A stretch of 64,000 nucleotides of DNA from Nocardioides xinjiangensis (GCF_017916455.1 NZ_JAFMSY010000005.1:62001-126000); one strand, 5' to 3'. Counted from the stretch's first letter, positions 21,314-30,815 are shown. A program made the numbers and translations. Notes: generated from the sequence alone by a model not told the origin.

Positions 21314-22255
21314 GTGCTCGAGATCCCCGACGACTTTCGCGCTCGCCCCTTTCATCGCTCCGAGGCGCTCGCCGGCGGCCTCACGCGCGGCGTCCTGCAG
21401 GGTCGCCGGTTCCGCCGCCTGCACGAAGCGGTCTACTGCCACGTCGACCACCAGCCGTCGTTCGAGGACCGGATCGCCGCCGCCCGACTCGCCCTGCCGG
21501 TGGAGGCGCTCACCACGGGCATCACCCGCATCCAGGAGCTCGGGATCGACGTCGGTCCGCGGGCGCCGCTCCACTTCGTCGTGGAGGGCGATCTCCACCT
21601 CACGCTGCACGACGTCTTCCTGCACCGGACGGTGAAGGCGCCACCGAACGACGGCACGAGCGTGGCTCCGGAGGCGGCACTCCTGGCCTGGTGCGCCGAG
21701 GCTCGGATGATCGACGCCATCGCTGTCGGGTGCGAGCTGCTCCGGCTCGGGTTGCTCGACCTCGACCTGCTCGACCGGCTCCTCGTCGAGGAGAGTTGGC
21801 GACGCGGCGTCGCCGAGACGTCGTACGTCCTGCCCTTCCTCGACGACCGGTGCCGCTCGCTCCCCGAAGCGGAGCTGCTGGCGTACGTCGTGGCTGCCGC
21901 CCTCCCCACTCCCGACGTCAACCGTGCGATCGAGCTGGCGCCCGGTGTCGAGGTGACACCCGACCAGTGGTTCGGCTCCTGGCGGGTCGCTGTGGAGTAC
22001 GAGGGCAGCCGGCACCAGGAGGACCGGGCTCAGTACAACGCCGACATCGACCGGTACGCCGCCTACCGCCGGCACGGGGTGGCGTACGAGCTGGTCACCA
22101 GGGAGCGGCTGCGTTCGCCGAGGTCTGTCGTCCGGACGATCCATCGCACCCTGGTCGGACGCGGCTACGCGGGGCCGCCGCCGGACTTCGGCGCAGCCTG
22201 GGAGGCGCTGTTCCGACCGTTGGCGACCGGCGCGCGACCGCGTACGCCGCGGTAG
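21314..22255 (+). CDS. AbiEi-like / DUF559 endonuclease-domain protein
   Basis: The product has 313 residues from GTG 21314. The N-terminal half (IPDDFRARPFHRSEALAGGLTRGVLQGRRFRRLHEAVYCH) matches the winged-helix start of actinobacterial AbiEi-like proteins. The C-terminal part (WRVAVEYEGSRHQEDRAQYNADIDRYAAYRRHGVAYELV) has the order seen in DUF559/Vsr-like nucleases of the PD-(D/E)XK fold, with acidic residues in VEYEG and NADIDR. A longer open frame upstream would translate through palindrome array 2 and is not credible. No clear ribosome-binding site was seen. The stop codon TAG overlaps the first unit of array 3, so repeats of one family enclose the gene. Nuclease activity is untested. Confidence 0.8.
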   Translation: MLEIPDDFRARPFHRSEALAGGLTRGVLQGRRFRRLHEAVYCHVDHQPSFEDRIAAARLALPVEALTTGITRIQELGIDVGPRAPLHFVVEGDLHLTLHDVFLHRTVKAPPNDGTSVAPEAALLAWCAEARMIDAIAVGCELLRLGLLDLDLLDRLLVEESWRRGVAETSYVLPFLDDRCRSLPEAELLAYVVAAALPTPDVNRAIELAPGVEVTPDQWFGSWRVAVEYEGSRHQEDRAQYNADIDRYAAYRRHGVAYELVTRERLRSPRSVVRTIHRTLVGRGYAGPPPDFGAAWEALFRPLATGARPRTPR

Positions 22256-22808
22256 CGGTGCGTGGCACAGGTTCTGGCGCTCGGAAAGGTGTCTCACGCA
22301 CCGCCGGGGCAGCGACCGAGGGAGGGGCGGTGCGTGGGGCAGGTTCTGGCGCTCGGAAAGGTGTCTCACGCACCGCCGGGGCAGCGACCGGGGGAGGAGC
22401 GGCGCGTGGGGCAGGTTCTGGCGCTCGGAAAGGTGTCTCACGCACCGCCGGGGCAGCGACCGCGGGAGGAGCGGTGCGCGGCACAGGTCCTGGCGCGCGG
22501 AAACCTGTCTCACGCACCGCCGGGGCAGCGACCGGGGGAGGAGCGGTGTGTGGGGCAGGTCCTGGCGCTCGGAAAGGTGTCTCACGCACCGCCGGGGCAG
22601 CGACCGGGGGAGGAGCGGTGTGTGGGGCAGGTCCTGGCGCTCGGAAAGCTGTGTCACGCACCGCCGGGGCGGCGCCGGGCGCGGAGCGGTGCGTGGGGCA
22701 GGTTCTGGCGCGCGGAAACCTGTCTCACGCACCGCCGGGGCAGCGACCGGGGGAGGAGCGGTGCGTGGGGCAGGTTCTGGCGCTCGAAAACCTGCGTCAC
22801 GCACCGCC
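22254..22808. repeat. Array 3: eight copies of the 52-nt palindromic repeat
   Basis: Units start at 22254, 22326, 22398, 22470, 22542, 22614, 22685 and 22757, a period of 72 nt with one 71. All are 52 nt. Stem arms are GCGGTGCGTG and CACGCACCGC, with GCGGTGTGTG or GCGGCGCGTG in some copies. Loop-side sequence varies between CGGAAAGGTGTC and CGGAAACCTGTC. The 20-nt spacers are mostly GGGGCAGCGACCGGGGGAGG, related to those of array 2. The first unit begins inside the stop codon of the DUF559 gene. The array faces the 3' end of sdhB. Confidence 0.93.
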
Positions 22809-22881
22809 GCGGCACCCACCGCCGGGGCACCGACCCCCGGGCGAGCGACCGGCCCGGAAGCCGACGGACCCCGGAGACGCG

Positions 22882-22913
22882 ACGAGGGCCGGGGAAAGCA
22901 CCCCGGCCCTCGT
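22882..22913 (-). terminator. Strong hairpin terminator downstream of the sdhCAB operon
   Basis: A perfect 13-bp stem, ACGAGGGCCGGGG pairing with CCCCGGCCCTCGT around a 6-nt AAAGCA loop, lies 16 bp beyond the sdhB stop codon. There is no long U tract, as usual in high-GC actinobacteria. It also faces transcripts coming from array 3. Confidence 0.8.
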
Positions 22914-22928
22914 TCGTCGTACGTCGGC

Positions 22929-23672
22929 TCAGTGACCGTGGCGGATCGCCGTGCGCAGGTCCTTGTTGAGCTGCGAGATCACGTCGAGCGGGATCTCCTT
23001 GGGGCAGGCGGCGGTGCAGGAACCGATGTTGGTGCAGCCACCGAAGCCCTCGTGGTCGTGCTGCGCGACCATGTTGACCACGCGCTCGTCGCGCTCGGGC
23101 TGGCCCTGGGGGAGCAGGCCGAGGTGGGTCACCTTGGCGCCCATGAACAGCGAGGCCGAGCCGTTGGGGCACGCCGCGACGCAGGCGCCGCACTGGATGC
23201 AGGTGGCGACGTTGAAAGCGCGGTCGGCGTCGTCCTTCGGCACGGGCACCGAGTGCGCCTCGGGGGCGGAGCCGGTGTTGACCGAGACGTAGCCGCCGGC
23301 CTGGACGATGCGGTCGAGCGCGCCGCGGTCGACTACCAGGTCCTTGACGACCGGGAAGGCGTCGGAGCGCCACGGCTCGATGGTGATCGTCTCGCCGTCC
23401 TTGAAGGACCGCATGTGCAGCTGGCAGGTCGTGGTGACCTCGGGGCCGTGCGCGTAGCCGTTGATCATCAGCCCGCACGTGCCGCAGATGCCCTCGCGAC
23501 AGTCGGAGTCGAACGCGATCGGCTCCTCGCCCCGGTCGTTGAGCTGCTCGTTGAGCACGTCGAGCATCTCGAGGAACGACATGTCGGGCGAGACGTCGGC
23601 CAGCTCGTAGGTGTGCATCGCGCCCTTGGACGCGGCGTCCGGCTGGCGCCAGATCTTCAGGGTCAGGTTCAC
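22929..23672 (-). CDS. sdhB: Succinate dehydrogenase iron-sulfur subunit (three-subunit enzyme)
   Basis: Electron-transfer subunit carrying the three Fe-S clusters between SdhA flavin and the membrane quinone site. The product has 247 residues. The [2Fe-2S] ligands are in [12 protein letters not shown] and the later TTTCQ. The [4Fe-4S] and [3Fe-4S] ligands are in [12 protein letters not shown] and [17 protein letters not shown]. The start is the GTG at 23672, overlapping the sdhA stop as GTGA, so the two are translationally coupled. The much longer open frame upstream is antisense noise through sdhA. The gene is last of sdhC-sdhA-sdhB. Confidence 0.95.
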   Translation of the reverse strand: MNLTLKIWRQPDAASKGAMHTYELADVSPDMSFLEMLDVLNEQLNDRGEEPIAFDSDCREGICGTCGLMINGYAHGPEVTTTCQLHMRSFKDGETITIEPWRSDAFPVVKDLVVDRGALDRIVQAGGYVSVNTGSAPEAHSVPVPKDDADRAFNVATCIQCGACVAACPNGSASLFMGAKVTHLGLLPQGQPERDERVVNMVAQHDHEGFGGCTNIGSCTAACPKEIPLDVISQLNKDLRTAIRHGH

Positions 23673-25708
23673 TTGTAGCTCCGCTGCTTCATCTCGATGG
23701 CGGTGTAGACCAGGTCTTCCTTGTGCAGGATCGGCTTCTCGTCGAGGCCGGCCCACTCCCATGCCGCGACGTAGGCGAACTCCTCGTCGTGGCGCAGCGC
23801 CTCGCCGTCCTCGGTCTGCGACTCGGCGCGGAAGTGGCCGCCGCAGGACTCGCGCCGGTTGAGGGCGTCGATGCACATGAGCTCGCCGAGCTCGAAGAAG
23901 TCGGCCACGCGGCCGGCCTTCTCCAGCGACTGGTTGAGGGACTCGGACGTGCCGAGCACCTTGACGTTGCGGTAGAAGTCGTCGCGCAGGCCGCGGATGA
24001 GGTCGATCGCCTTCTTGAGGCCGTCCTCGCTGCGCTCCATGCCGCAGTACTCCCACATGATGTTGCCCAGCTCGCGGTGGTACGAGTCCACGCTGCGGTT
24101 GCCGTTCACGGTGAGGAAGTGCTCGATCCGCTGCTTCACCGAGTCCCGCGCCTCCACGACGGCCGGGTGGTCCTCGCTGATCGGCTCGAAGGGGCCGTCG
24201 GCGAGGTAGTCGCGGATCGTGTGGGGCAGCACGAAGTAGCCGTCGGCCAGCCCCTGCATCAGCGCCGACGCGCCGAGGCGGTTGGCGCCGTGGTCGGAGA
24301 AGTTCGCCTCGCCGGTCACGAACAGGCCGGGGATCGTCGACTGGAGGTCGTAGTCGACCCACAGCCCGCCCATGACGTAGTGCACCGCGGGGTAGATCCG
24401 CATCGGCACCGAGTAGGGGTCCTCGCCCGTGATCCGGGCGTACATGTCGAAGAGGTTGCCGTACTTGGACCTCACCGCGTCGAGGCCGAGGCGGTCGATG
24501 GCGTCCGCGAAGTCGAGGTAGACGCCGCGGCGCACGCCGTCGACCTCGGGACCGACGCCGCGACCCTCGTCGCAGACGTTCTTGGCCGCCCGCGAGGCGA
24601 TGTCGCGCGGCACCAGGTTGCCGAAGGAGGGGTAGATGCGCTCCAGGTAGTAGTCGCGGTCCTCCTCGGGGATGTCGCGCGGGTCCTTGTCGCAGTCGGC
24701 CTGGTTCTTCGGGACCCAGATGCGGCCGTCGTTGCGCAGCGACTCCGACATCAGCGTCAGCTTCGACTGGTGCGAGCCGGAGACCGGGATGCAGGTCGGG
24801 TGGATCTGCGTGTAGCAGGGGTTCGCCATGTAGGCGCCCTTGCGGTGGGCGCGCCACGCGGCGGTGACGTTGGAGCCCATCGCGTTCGTCGACAGGTAGA
24901 ACACGTTGCCGTAGCCGCCGGAGGCGATGACGACGACGTCGGCGAGGTGGGTCTCCACGGCGCCGGTGACCATGTCGCGGGCGATGATGCCGCGGGCCTT
25001 GCCGTCGACGACGACCAGCTCGAGCATCTCGTGCCGGGCGTACATCGTCACCGTGCCGGCAGCCACCTGGCGCTCCATCGCCTGGTAGGCGCCGATCAGC
25101 AGCTGCTGGCCCGTCTGCCCGCGGGCGTAGAAGGTGCGCGACACCTGGACGCCGCCGAACGAGCGGTTGTCGAGCAGGCCGCCGTACTCACGGGCGAACG
25201 GGACGCCCTGCGCGACGCACTGGTCGATGATGTTCGTGCTGACCTCGGCCAGGCGGTAGACGTTGGACTCGCGCGAGCGGTAGTCGCCGCCCTTGACGGT
25301 GTCGTAGAAGAGGCGGTGGACGGAGTCGCCGTCCTCCTTGTAGTTCTTCGCCGCGTTGATGCCGCCCTGCGCGGCGATCGAGTGGGCCCGGCGCGGGGAG
25401 TCCTGGTAGCAGAACGTCTTGACGACGTAGCCCGCCTCGCCCAGCGTCGCCGCGGCCGAGGCGCCGGCCAGGCCGGTCCCGACAATGATGACGGAGAGCT
25501 TGCGACGGTTGGCCGGGTTGACCAGGCGGGCCTCGAACTTGCGGTTCTGCCACCGCTCGGAGATCGGGCCGTCGGGGGCCTTCATGTCGACCAGCGGGTC
25601 GCCGGGGGTGTAGTAGTCGATGGCGTCGTCGTAGTCGCCGTCGATCGCGCCCGTGGCCGAGGCCTCCGTCGAGGTGACGGTGTCGGGCATGTCCATGTCG
25701 TGGCTCAT
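23669..25708 (-). CDS. sdhA: Succinate dehydrogenase flavoprotein subunit (three-subunit enzyme)
   Basis: Oxidises succinate to fumarate at a covalently bound FAD. The product has 679 residues. The dinucleotide motif IIVGTGLAG is at about 74-82, and the FAD-attachment histidine is His109 in [14 protein letters not shown]. Substrate-site motifs include [22 protein letters not shown] and [15 protein letters not shown]. The extra N-terminal 60 residues and the large size fit the Bacillus/Corynebacterium-type enzyme with one cytochrome b anchor. It lies between sdhC (19 bp upstream) and sdhB (GTGA overlap). Confidence 0.96.
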   Translation of the reverse strand: MSHDMDMPDTVTSTEASATGAIDGDYDDAIDYYTPGDPLVDMKAPDGPISERWQNRKFEARLVNPANRRKLSVIIVGTGLAGASAAATLGEAGYVVKTFCYQDSPRRAHSIAAQGGINAAKNYKEDGDSVHRLFYDTVKGGDYRSRESNVYRLAEVSTNIIDQCVAQGVPFAREYGGLLDNRSFGGVQVSRTFYARGQTGQQLLIGAYQAMERQVAAGTVTMYARHEMLELVVVDGKARGIIARDMVTGAVETHLADVVVIASGGYGNVFYLSTNAMGSNVTAAWRAHRKGAYMANPCYTQIHPTCIPVSGSHQSKLTLMSESLRNDGRIWVPKNQADCDKDPRDIPEEDRDYYLERIYPSFGNLVPRDIASRAAKNVCDEGRGVGPEVDGVRRGVYLDFADAIDRLGLDAVRSKYGNLFDMYARITGEDPYSVPMRIYPAVHYVMGGLWVDYDLQSTIPGLFVTGEANFSDHGANRLGASALMQGLADGYFVLPHTIRDYLADGPFEPISEDHPAVVEARDSVKQRIEHFLTVNGNRSVDSYHRELGNIMWEYCGMERSEDGLKKAIDLIRGLRDDFYRNVKVLGTSESLNQSLEKAGRVADFFELGELMCIDALNRRESCGGHFRAESQTEDGEALRHDEEFAYVAAWEWAGLDEKPILHKEDLVYTAIEMKQRSYK

Positions 25709-25727
25709 GTGCGGGGGACCCCTTGGG

Positions 25728-26456
25728 TTACTTGGTGATGATGCCGGCGAGGACGGCGAGCGGGACGAGGGAGTAGCCGACCGACACGACCAGCGCGGTC
25801 ACGAAGCCGATGGTCTTCGCACGGCGGCGCTTGGTGGCGGTGCCGGTCCAGCCGAGGGTCTGCGCGGCGCTCCAGATGCCGTGGTGCAGGTGGGCGCCGA
25901 GGGCCAGCATCGCGACGAGGTAGATGACCGTCATCCACCACACGTCGAAGGTGTCGACCATCAGGTTGTAGGGGTCGTTCGTGGCCCCGCCCTGGGGGTT
26001 CACCTTGCCGATCGTGAAGTTCAGCAGGTGCCACACCAGGAAGACCAGGATCGTCACGCCGCCCCAGCGCATCATCAGGCTGGCCCGGGTGACGCCGGAG
26101 TTCTTCTTCTGGACGTACTTCGTGGTGCGGGCCCGCGCGGCGCGACGCCAGAGCAGGACGCCGGTGACCACGTGCACGACGAGCGAGATGATGAGGCCGA
26201 GGCGGAGGATCCACAGCGCCCCTTCGTGCGGCAGCAGCGGCTCGCCCAGCTCGCGCAGGTGGTGCGCGTACTCGTTGAACGCGTCGTGCCCGCCGAAGGC
26301 CTTGAGGTTGCCGTACATGTGCGCGAGCACGAACCCCACGAAGAGGAAGCCGCTGACCGCCATGGCGAGCTTCAGCGCGACGGTGGTGCGCGAGGCCCGC
26401 GCGCCCTTCACCAGAGTGGGACCGGACGGGCGGGAGGCGTTGAGTTGGGTTGCCAC
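25728..26456 (-). CDS. sdhC: Succinate dehydrogenase cytochrome b558-type anchor
   Basis: Single large di-heme-type membrane anchor of the three-subunit enzyme. The product has 242 residues with five helices. Candidate heme histidines lie in [37 protein letters not shown] and [13 protein letters not shown]. It starts with GTG 26456 ([12 protein letters not shown]). A GAAGGAG run abuts the start with no spacing, so the exact start or a leaderless mRNA remains open. It is the first gene of the operon, and the promoter is in the 143 bp shared with the divergent second Sdh operon. Confidence 0.9.
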   Translation of the reverse strand: MATQLNASRPSGPTLVKGARASRTTVALKLAMAVSGFLFVGFVLAHMYGNLKAFGGHDAFNEYAHHLRELGEPLLPHEGALWILRLGLIISLVVHVVTGVLLWRRAARARTTKYVQKKNSGVTRASLMMRWGGVTILVFLVWHLLNFTIGKVNPQGGATNDPYNLMVDTFDVWWMTVIYLVAMLALGAHLHHGIWSAAQTLGWTGTATKRRRAKTIGFVTALVVSVGYSLVPLAVLAGIITK

Positions 26457-26599
26457 TCCTTCACCGTATATCTCGGCCCGCGCGTAGCACGCCCCGAGGG
26501 CGTGTGAGGTTCGTCCGGGCGCGCCCTCTTCCGCTGCGGTGTGACGCACGCCATAGTCGGACTCGCCGCGACCCGCACCGGAGGAACCACGGAGGACGC
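26457..26599. promoter_or_regulatory. Divergent control region between the two Sdh operons
   Basis: These 143 bp must hold the promoters of both operons. ACCGTATAT (26462-26470) is an AT-rich patch close to the sdhC start, and CATAGT (26551-26556 area) could be a -10 for the rightward operon. GGAGGA near 26591 is the ribosome-binding site of the rightward anchor gene. No clear operator palindrome was seen. Confidence 0.5.
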
Positions 26600-27421
26600 A
26601 TGGCAACGACCGACCACGGCGTAACCAGTCCGGGTCGCGCGCACATCGAGGAGCGCACGCTGCGGCGCGACCGTTGGTGGCTCCAGCCGCTGACGACCTT
26701 CGTGGTGTTCTCCGCGTTCGTCGTCTACGCGACGGTCCGGGCGTTTCTGGGCCGCGACTACTACGCCTCGCCGTACCTCTCGCCGTTCTACTCGCCGTGC
26801 CTGGGCGACTGCGTCGCCGGGGCGTCGGACTTCGGGCAGCCGTTCGCGTGGTGGCCGCTGTCCGCAGCCCTGATCATCCTCGTCTTCCCGCTGGGCTTCC
26901 GGATGACCTGCTACTACTACCGCAAGGCCTACTACCGGGCGTTCTGGATGAGCCCGCCGGCCTGCGGCGTCGCGGAGCCGCACCGCTCGTACTCGGGCGA
27001 GACCCGCTTCCCGCTCCTCCTGCAGAACGTCCACCGCTGGTTCTGGTACGCCGCCGTGCTGGTCGGCGCGGTGCTGACGTTCGACGTGGTCCTGGCCTTC
27101 CGGCCGATGCCGGCGCAGTACGCCGTGGGCGACGGCGAGACCAGCGGGGTTCACATGGGGCTGGGCACGCTGCTGATGCTCGTCAACGTCGTCCTGATCT
27201 GGCTCTACACCCTGTCGTGCCACTCGTGCCGCCACATCGTGGGCGGCCGGCTGCGGCACTTCTCGCAGCACCCCGTGCGCTACCGGCTGTGGACGTGGGT
27301 CTCGCGGCTCAACGAGAGCCACGGCAGGTGGGCCTGGTACTCGCTGTTCTCCGTCGCCATCGTCGACCTCTACATCTTCCTGCTCGCCACCGGCACGATC
27401 CAGGACGTGAGGTTCTTCTGA
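26600..27421 (+). CDS. Membrane anchor of second succinate dehydrogenase (Rv0249c-like)
   Basis: The product has 273 residues, the same length as the mycobacterial Sdh1 anchor Rv0249c, with five hydrophobic helices. Notable features are paired cysteines in SPCLGDCVAG, LGFRMTCYYYRKAYYRAFWMSPPAC, and candidate heme or quinone histidines in LLLQNVHRWFWYA and TLSCHSCRHIVGG. It starts at ATG 26600 after GGAGGA. Its stop overlaps the next start (TGATG), so anchor and flavoprotein are coupled. It shows no similarity to the sdhC just across the divergent promoter. Confidence 0.87.
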   Translation: MATTDHGVTSPGRAHIEERTLRRDRWWLQPLTTFVVFSAFVVYATVRAFLGRDYYASPYLSPFYSPCLGDCVAGASDFGQPFAWWPLSAALIILVFPLGFRMTCYYYRKAYYRAFWMSPPACGVAEPHRSYSGETRFPLLLQNVHRWFWYAAVLVGAVLTFDVVLAFRPMPAQYAVGDGETSGVHMGLGTLLMLVNVVLIWLYTLSCHSCRHIVGGRLRHFSQHPVRYRLWTWVSRLNESHGRWAWYSLFSVAIVDLYIFLLATGTIQDVRFF

Positions 27422-29277
27422 TGACGCAGACCAGGCATCCGATGACCGGCAACGAGATGTCCTACTACGCCGAGGGCGGCACCGAGCGCCACCGGTACGA
27501 CGTCGTGGTGGTCGGCGCCGGCGGAGCGGGCCTGCGCGCCGCGATCGCCGCCCACGAGGCGGGCGCGGAGACCGCGATCGTGTGCAAGTCGCTGCTCGGC
27601 AAGGCGCACACGGTGATGGCCGAGGGCGGCATCGCGGCGGCGATGGGCAATCGCTGGCCGGAGGACAACTGGCAGGTCCACTTCCGCGACACCATGCGCG
27701 GCGGCAAGATGCTCAACCACTGGCGGATGGCGCAGCTGCACGCCCAGGAGGCGCCCGAGCGGGTGCTCGAGCTCGAGGACTGGGGCGCCCTGTTCGACCG
27801 CACCGAGGACGGGCTGATCAGCCAGCGCGACTTCGGCGGCCACAGGTACGCCCGGCTCGCGCACGTCGGCGACCGCACCGGCCTCGAGATGATCCGCACG
27901 CTGCAGCAGCGAGCGGTGCAGCTCGGCATCGACGTCTTCATGGAGTGCACCGTCACCGAGGTGCTCAAGCAGGACGACCGGGTCGCGGGGGCGTTCGGCT
28001 ACTGGCGCGAGACCGGTCGCTTCGTGATCATCGAGGCCCCGGCGGTCGTGCTCGCCACGGGCGGCATCGGCAAGTCGTTCAAGGTGACCTCCAACTCGTG
28101 GGAGTACACCGGCGACGGCCACGCGCTGGCCCTGCGCGCCGGCGCGAGCCTGATCAACATGGAGTTCGTGCAGTTCCACCCGACCGGCATGGTGTGGCCG
28201 CCGTCGGTGAAGGGGCTGCTGGTCACCGAGTCGGTGCGCGGCGACGGCGGCATCCTGCGCAACTCCGAGGGCAAGCGGTTCATGTTCGACTACATCCCCG
28301 ACTACTTCCGCTCCGAGACCGCCGACTCCGAGGAGGAGGCGGACCGGTGGTACGAGGACAAGAAGAACAATCGCCGTCCGCCGGAGCTCCTGCCGCGCGA
28401 CGAGGTCGCGCGCGCGATCAACTCCGAGATCAAGGCCGGTCGCGGGTCACCGCACGGCGGCATCTACCTCGACATCGCCAGCCGCCGCGACGCCGACTAC
28501 ATCCGCAAGCGGCTGCCGTCGATGTACCACCAGTTCAAGGAGCTCGCCGACGTCGACATCACGGCGGAGCCGATGGAGATCGGCCCGACGTGCCACTACG
28601 TGATGGGCGGCGTCGAGGTCGACCCCGACACCCAGCAGTCGGCAGTGCCCGGCCTGTACGCCGCGGGCGAGGTGAGCGGCGGCATGCACGGCTCCAACCG
28701 GCTGGGTGGCAACTCGCTGTCCGACCTGCTCGTCTTCGGCAAGCGCTCCGGCGAGGCCGCGGCGGCGTACGCCGCCTCGGTCCCGCGCCCGAGCGTCGTG
28801 GAGGCGGACGTCAGGGCGGCGCAGGCCGGCGCGCTGGCGCCGTTCGAGCCGGCGGCCGCAGCGGGGGCCGCCGAGAACCCCTACACGATCCAGCAGGACC
28901 TGCAGCAGGCGATGAACGACCTGGTGGGGATCATCCGCACCGGGGTCGAGCTCGAGCAGTCGTTGGTGGCGCTCGAGCGGCTCAAGGAGCGCGCGGGCTC
29001 GATGGCGGTGGAGGGCCACCGCCAGTACAACCCGGGCTGGCACCTCGCCCTCGACCTGCACAACATGCTGCTCGTCAGCGAGTGCATCGCCAGGGCGGCG
29101 CTGGCGCGGCAGGAGTCGCGCGGCGGCCACACCCGCGACGACTTCCCGGGACCCGACCCGGAGTGGGGCGCGAAGAACCTCGTGCTGACGCTCGACACGA
29201 GCGGCGACGGCGTGGAGATCGCGGAGAAGCCGCTGCCGGTGATGCCGGACGACCTGCGCGAGCTGTTCGAGGACTGA
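27421..29277 (+). CDS. Second succinate dehydrogenase / fumarate reductase flavoprotein (Sdh1 type)
   Basis: The product has 618 residues. FAD-binding VVVGAGGAGLRAAIAA is at about 29-44, and the likely covalent-FAD histidine is His63 in LGKAHTVMAEGGIAAA. Active-site motifs are VQFHPTGMVWP, TESVRGDGG, HYVMGGVEVDPD and GGMHGSNRLGGNSLSDLLVFG. It matches the mycobacterial Rv0248c type, not the sdhA at 23669. In mycobacteria this form serves growth under limiting conditions, but the direction of catalysis here cannot be told from sequence. Confidence 0.94.
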   Translation: MTQTRHPMTGNEMSYYAEGGTERHRYDVVVVGAGGAGLRAAIAAHEAGAETAIVCKSLLGKAHTVMAEGGIAAAMGNRWPEDNWQVHFRDTMRGGKMLNHWRMAQLHAQEAPERVLELEDWGALFDRTEDGLISQRDFGGHRYARLAHVGDRTGLEMIRTLQQRAVQLGIDVFMECTVTEVLKQDDRVAGAFGYWRETGRFVIIEAPAVVLATGGIGKSFKVTSNSWEYTGDGHALALRAGASLINMEFVQFHPTGMVWPPSVKGLLVTESVRGDGGILRNSEGKRFMFDYIPDYFRSETADSEEEADRWYEDKKNNRRPPELLPRDEVARAINSEIKAGRGSPHGGIYLDIASRRDADYIRKRLPSMYHQFKELADVDITAEPMEIGPTCHYVMGGVEVDPDTQQSAVPGLYAAGEVSGGMHGSNRLGGNSLSDLLVFGKRSGEAAAAYAASVPRPSVVEADVRAAQAGALAPFEPAAAAGAAENPYTIQQDLQQAMNDLVGIIRTGVELEQSLVALERLKERAGSMAVEGHRQYNPGWHLALDLHNMLLVSECIARAALARQESRGGHTRDDFPGPDPEWGAKNLVLTLDTSGDGVEIAEKPLPVMPDDLRELFED

Positions 29278-29287
29278 GGAGAGGGCC

Positions 29288-30064
29288 ATGGGCTACGACC
29301 TGAAGATGCGCGTCTGGCGCGGCGACGCCGAGGGCGGTGGGCTCACCGACTACACCGTCGAGGTCTCCGAGGGCGAGGTCGTGCTCGACGCCCTGCACCG
29401 CTTGCAGGCCACGCAGACCGGCGACCTGGCGATCCGCTGGAACTGCAAGGCCGGCAAGTGCGGGTCGTGCAGCGCGGAGGTCAACGGCAGGCCGCGGCTG
29501 ATGTGCATGACCCGGCTGTCGGACTTCGAGGAGTCCGAGACGATCACGGTCACGCCCCTGCGGACCTTCCCCGTCATCCGCGACCTCGTCACCGACGTGT
29601 CGTTCAACTACGAGAAGGCCCGCGAGCTGCCGTACGCCGAGCTCGGCCCGCGCGACGCCGACGGCAAGCGCCGGATGATGCAGGTCGACGTCGAGCGGGG
29701 CCAGGAGTTCCGCAAGTGCATCGAGTGCTACCTCTGCCAGGACGTGTGCCACGTCGTGCGCGACCACGAGGACAACAAGCAGCACTTCGCCGGGCCGCGG
29801 TTCTTCATCCGCTACGCCGAGCTCGACATGCACCCGCTCGACACCCATGATCGGCGCAGGCTGGCGCAGGAGGCAGCCGGCCTCGGGATGTGCAACATCA
29901 CCAAGTGCTGCACCGAGGTCTGCCCCGAGGGCATCCACATCACCGACAACGGGATCATCCCGATGAAGGAGCGCGTCGTGGACCGCAGGTACGACCCGTT
30001 GGTCTGGCTGGGCAACAAGATCGGCCTGCGCAACAAGGACAACGACGGCCGCACCGAGGTGTGA
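29288..30064 (+). CDS. Second succinate dehydrogenase / fumarate reductase iron-sulfur subunit
   Basis: The product has 258 residues. The [2Fe-2S] cysteines are 53, 58, 61 and 73 (WNCKAGKCGSCSAEVNGRPRLMC). The two further clusters use KCIECYLCQDVCH and CNITKCCTEVCPEGI. Compared with the sdhB at 22929 it follows the classical WNCKAGKCGSC pattern. GAGGAG precedes the ATG, 10 bp after the flavoprotein stop. It completes the anchor-flavoprotein-FeS operon. Confidence 0.94.
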   Translation: MGYDLKMRVWRGDAEGGGLTDYTVEVSEGEVVLDALHRLQATQTGDLAIRWNCKAGKCGSCSAEVNGRPRLMCMTRLSDFEESETITVTPLRTFPVIRDLVTDVSFNYEKARELPYAELGPRDADGKRRMMQVDVERGQEFRKCIECYLCQDVCHVVRDHEDNKQHFAGPRFFIRYAELDMHPLDTHDRRRLAQEAAGLGMCNITKCCTEVCPEGIHITDNGIIPMKERVVDRRYDPLVWLGNKIGLRNKDNDGRTEV

Positions 30065-30065
30065 G

Positions 30066-30815
30066 GTGCTCCGCGACGACTTCGACGGCGCGGAGCTCGA
30101 CCGCTCGGTGTGGCTGCCGCACTACCTGCCCGCCTGGAGCTCCCGCGCCGCCACCCGCGCCAGCCACCGGCTCGACGGCGGCCGGCTGGTCCTCGACGTC
30201 CCGGTGGACCACCCGCTCTGGTGCCCCGACGACCACACGCCGCCGCTGCGCGTCTCGGGCATCCAGTCGGGCAGCTGGTCGGGACCGGTCGGGAGCACGC
30301 GCGGCCAGCAGCGCTTCGCCGAGGGGCTGAGGGTCAAGGAGGAGCAGGAGCGCTTCGAGGGCTGGCTGCCGTCCTCGGGACACGTCGAGATCCGCTGCGC
30401 GATGGACCTCTCGCCGCGCTCGATGGCCGCCATGTGGATGTCGGGCTTCGAGGACGACGAGGAGCAGCAGCGCTGCGGCGAGCTCTGCGTCGTCGAGGTG
30501 TTCGGCAACGCGGTCGCCGACGGGTCGGCCGAGGTCGGCGTCGGCATCAAGGCGTTCCGCGACCCGGCGCTCACCGAGGACTTCGCGGCCCCTCGGCTCC
30601 CCCTCGACGTCTCCGAGCCCCACACCTACGCCGTCGACTGGGACGCGGAGCTCGCCGTCTTCACCGTCGACGGGGTGGAGGTACGACGCTGCCCGCGCCC
30701 GCCGACGTACCCGCTCCAGCTGATGGTCGCGGTCTTCGACTTCCCGGAGTGGTCGTCCGGCGACGACGCCCACCTGGTGCCGCGACTGGTCGTCGACCAC
30801 GTCGCCGGGTGGTAG
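30066..30815 (+). CDS. GH16-like concanavalin-fold protein
   Basis: The product has 249 residues. The beginning (LRDDFDGAELDRSVWLPHYLPAWSSRAAT) and GHVEIRCAMDLSPRSMAAMWMSGFEDDEEQQRCGELCVVEVFGN match family 16 laminarinase/lectin-like proteins. The usual catalytic ExDxxE is replaced here by the region GELCVVEVFG, so hydrolase activity is uncertain. There is no signal peptide, odd for a glucanase. GTG start 1 bp after the Fe-S gene, so probably cotranscribed. The last 155 bp overlap the opposing sulfotransferase-like gene. Confidence 0.78.
   Translation: MLRDDFDGAELDRSVWLPHYLPAWSSRAATRASHRLDGGRLVLDVPVDHPLWCPDDHTPPLRVSGIQSGSWSGPVGSTRGQQRFAEGLRVKEEQERFEGWLPSSGHVEIRCAMDLSPRSMAAMWMSGFEDDEEQQRCGELCVVEVFGNAVADGSAEVGVGIKAFRDPALTEDFAAPRLPLDVSEPHTYAVDWDAELAVFTVDGVEVRRCPRPPTYPLQLMVAVFDFPEWSSGDDAHLVPRLVVDHVAGW

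Noticed and set aside
20356..22935. Very long open frames running through arrays 2 and 3, encoding repetitive peptides
   Set aside because: They arise because the 72-nt period is a multiple of three and the GC-rich repeats lack stops. Array 1 with 82/80-nt periods and a 53-nt unit in array 2 break the frame, and the frames run through the DUF559 gene in another phase.
22929..24857. Extended sdhB frame of 642 codons
   Set aside because: The upstream part is antisense-like noise in the frame overlapping sdhA. The GTGA overlap at 23669-23672 and the family N-terminus give the true start.
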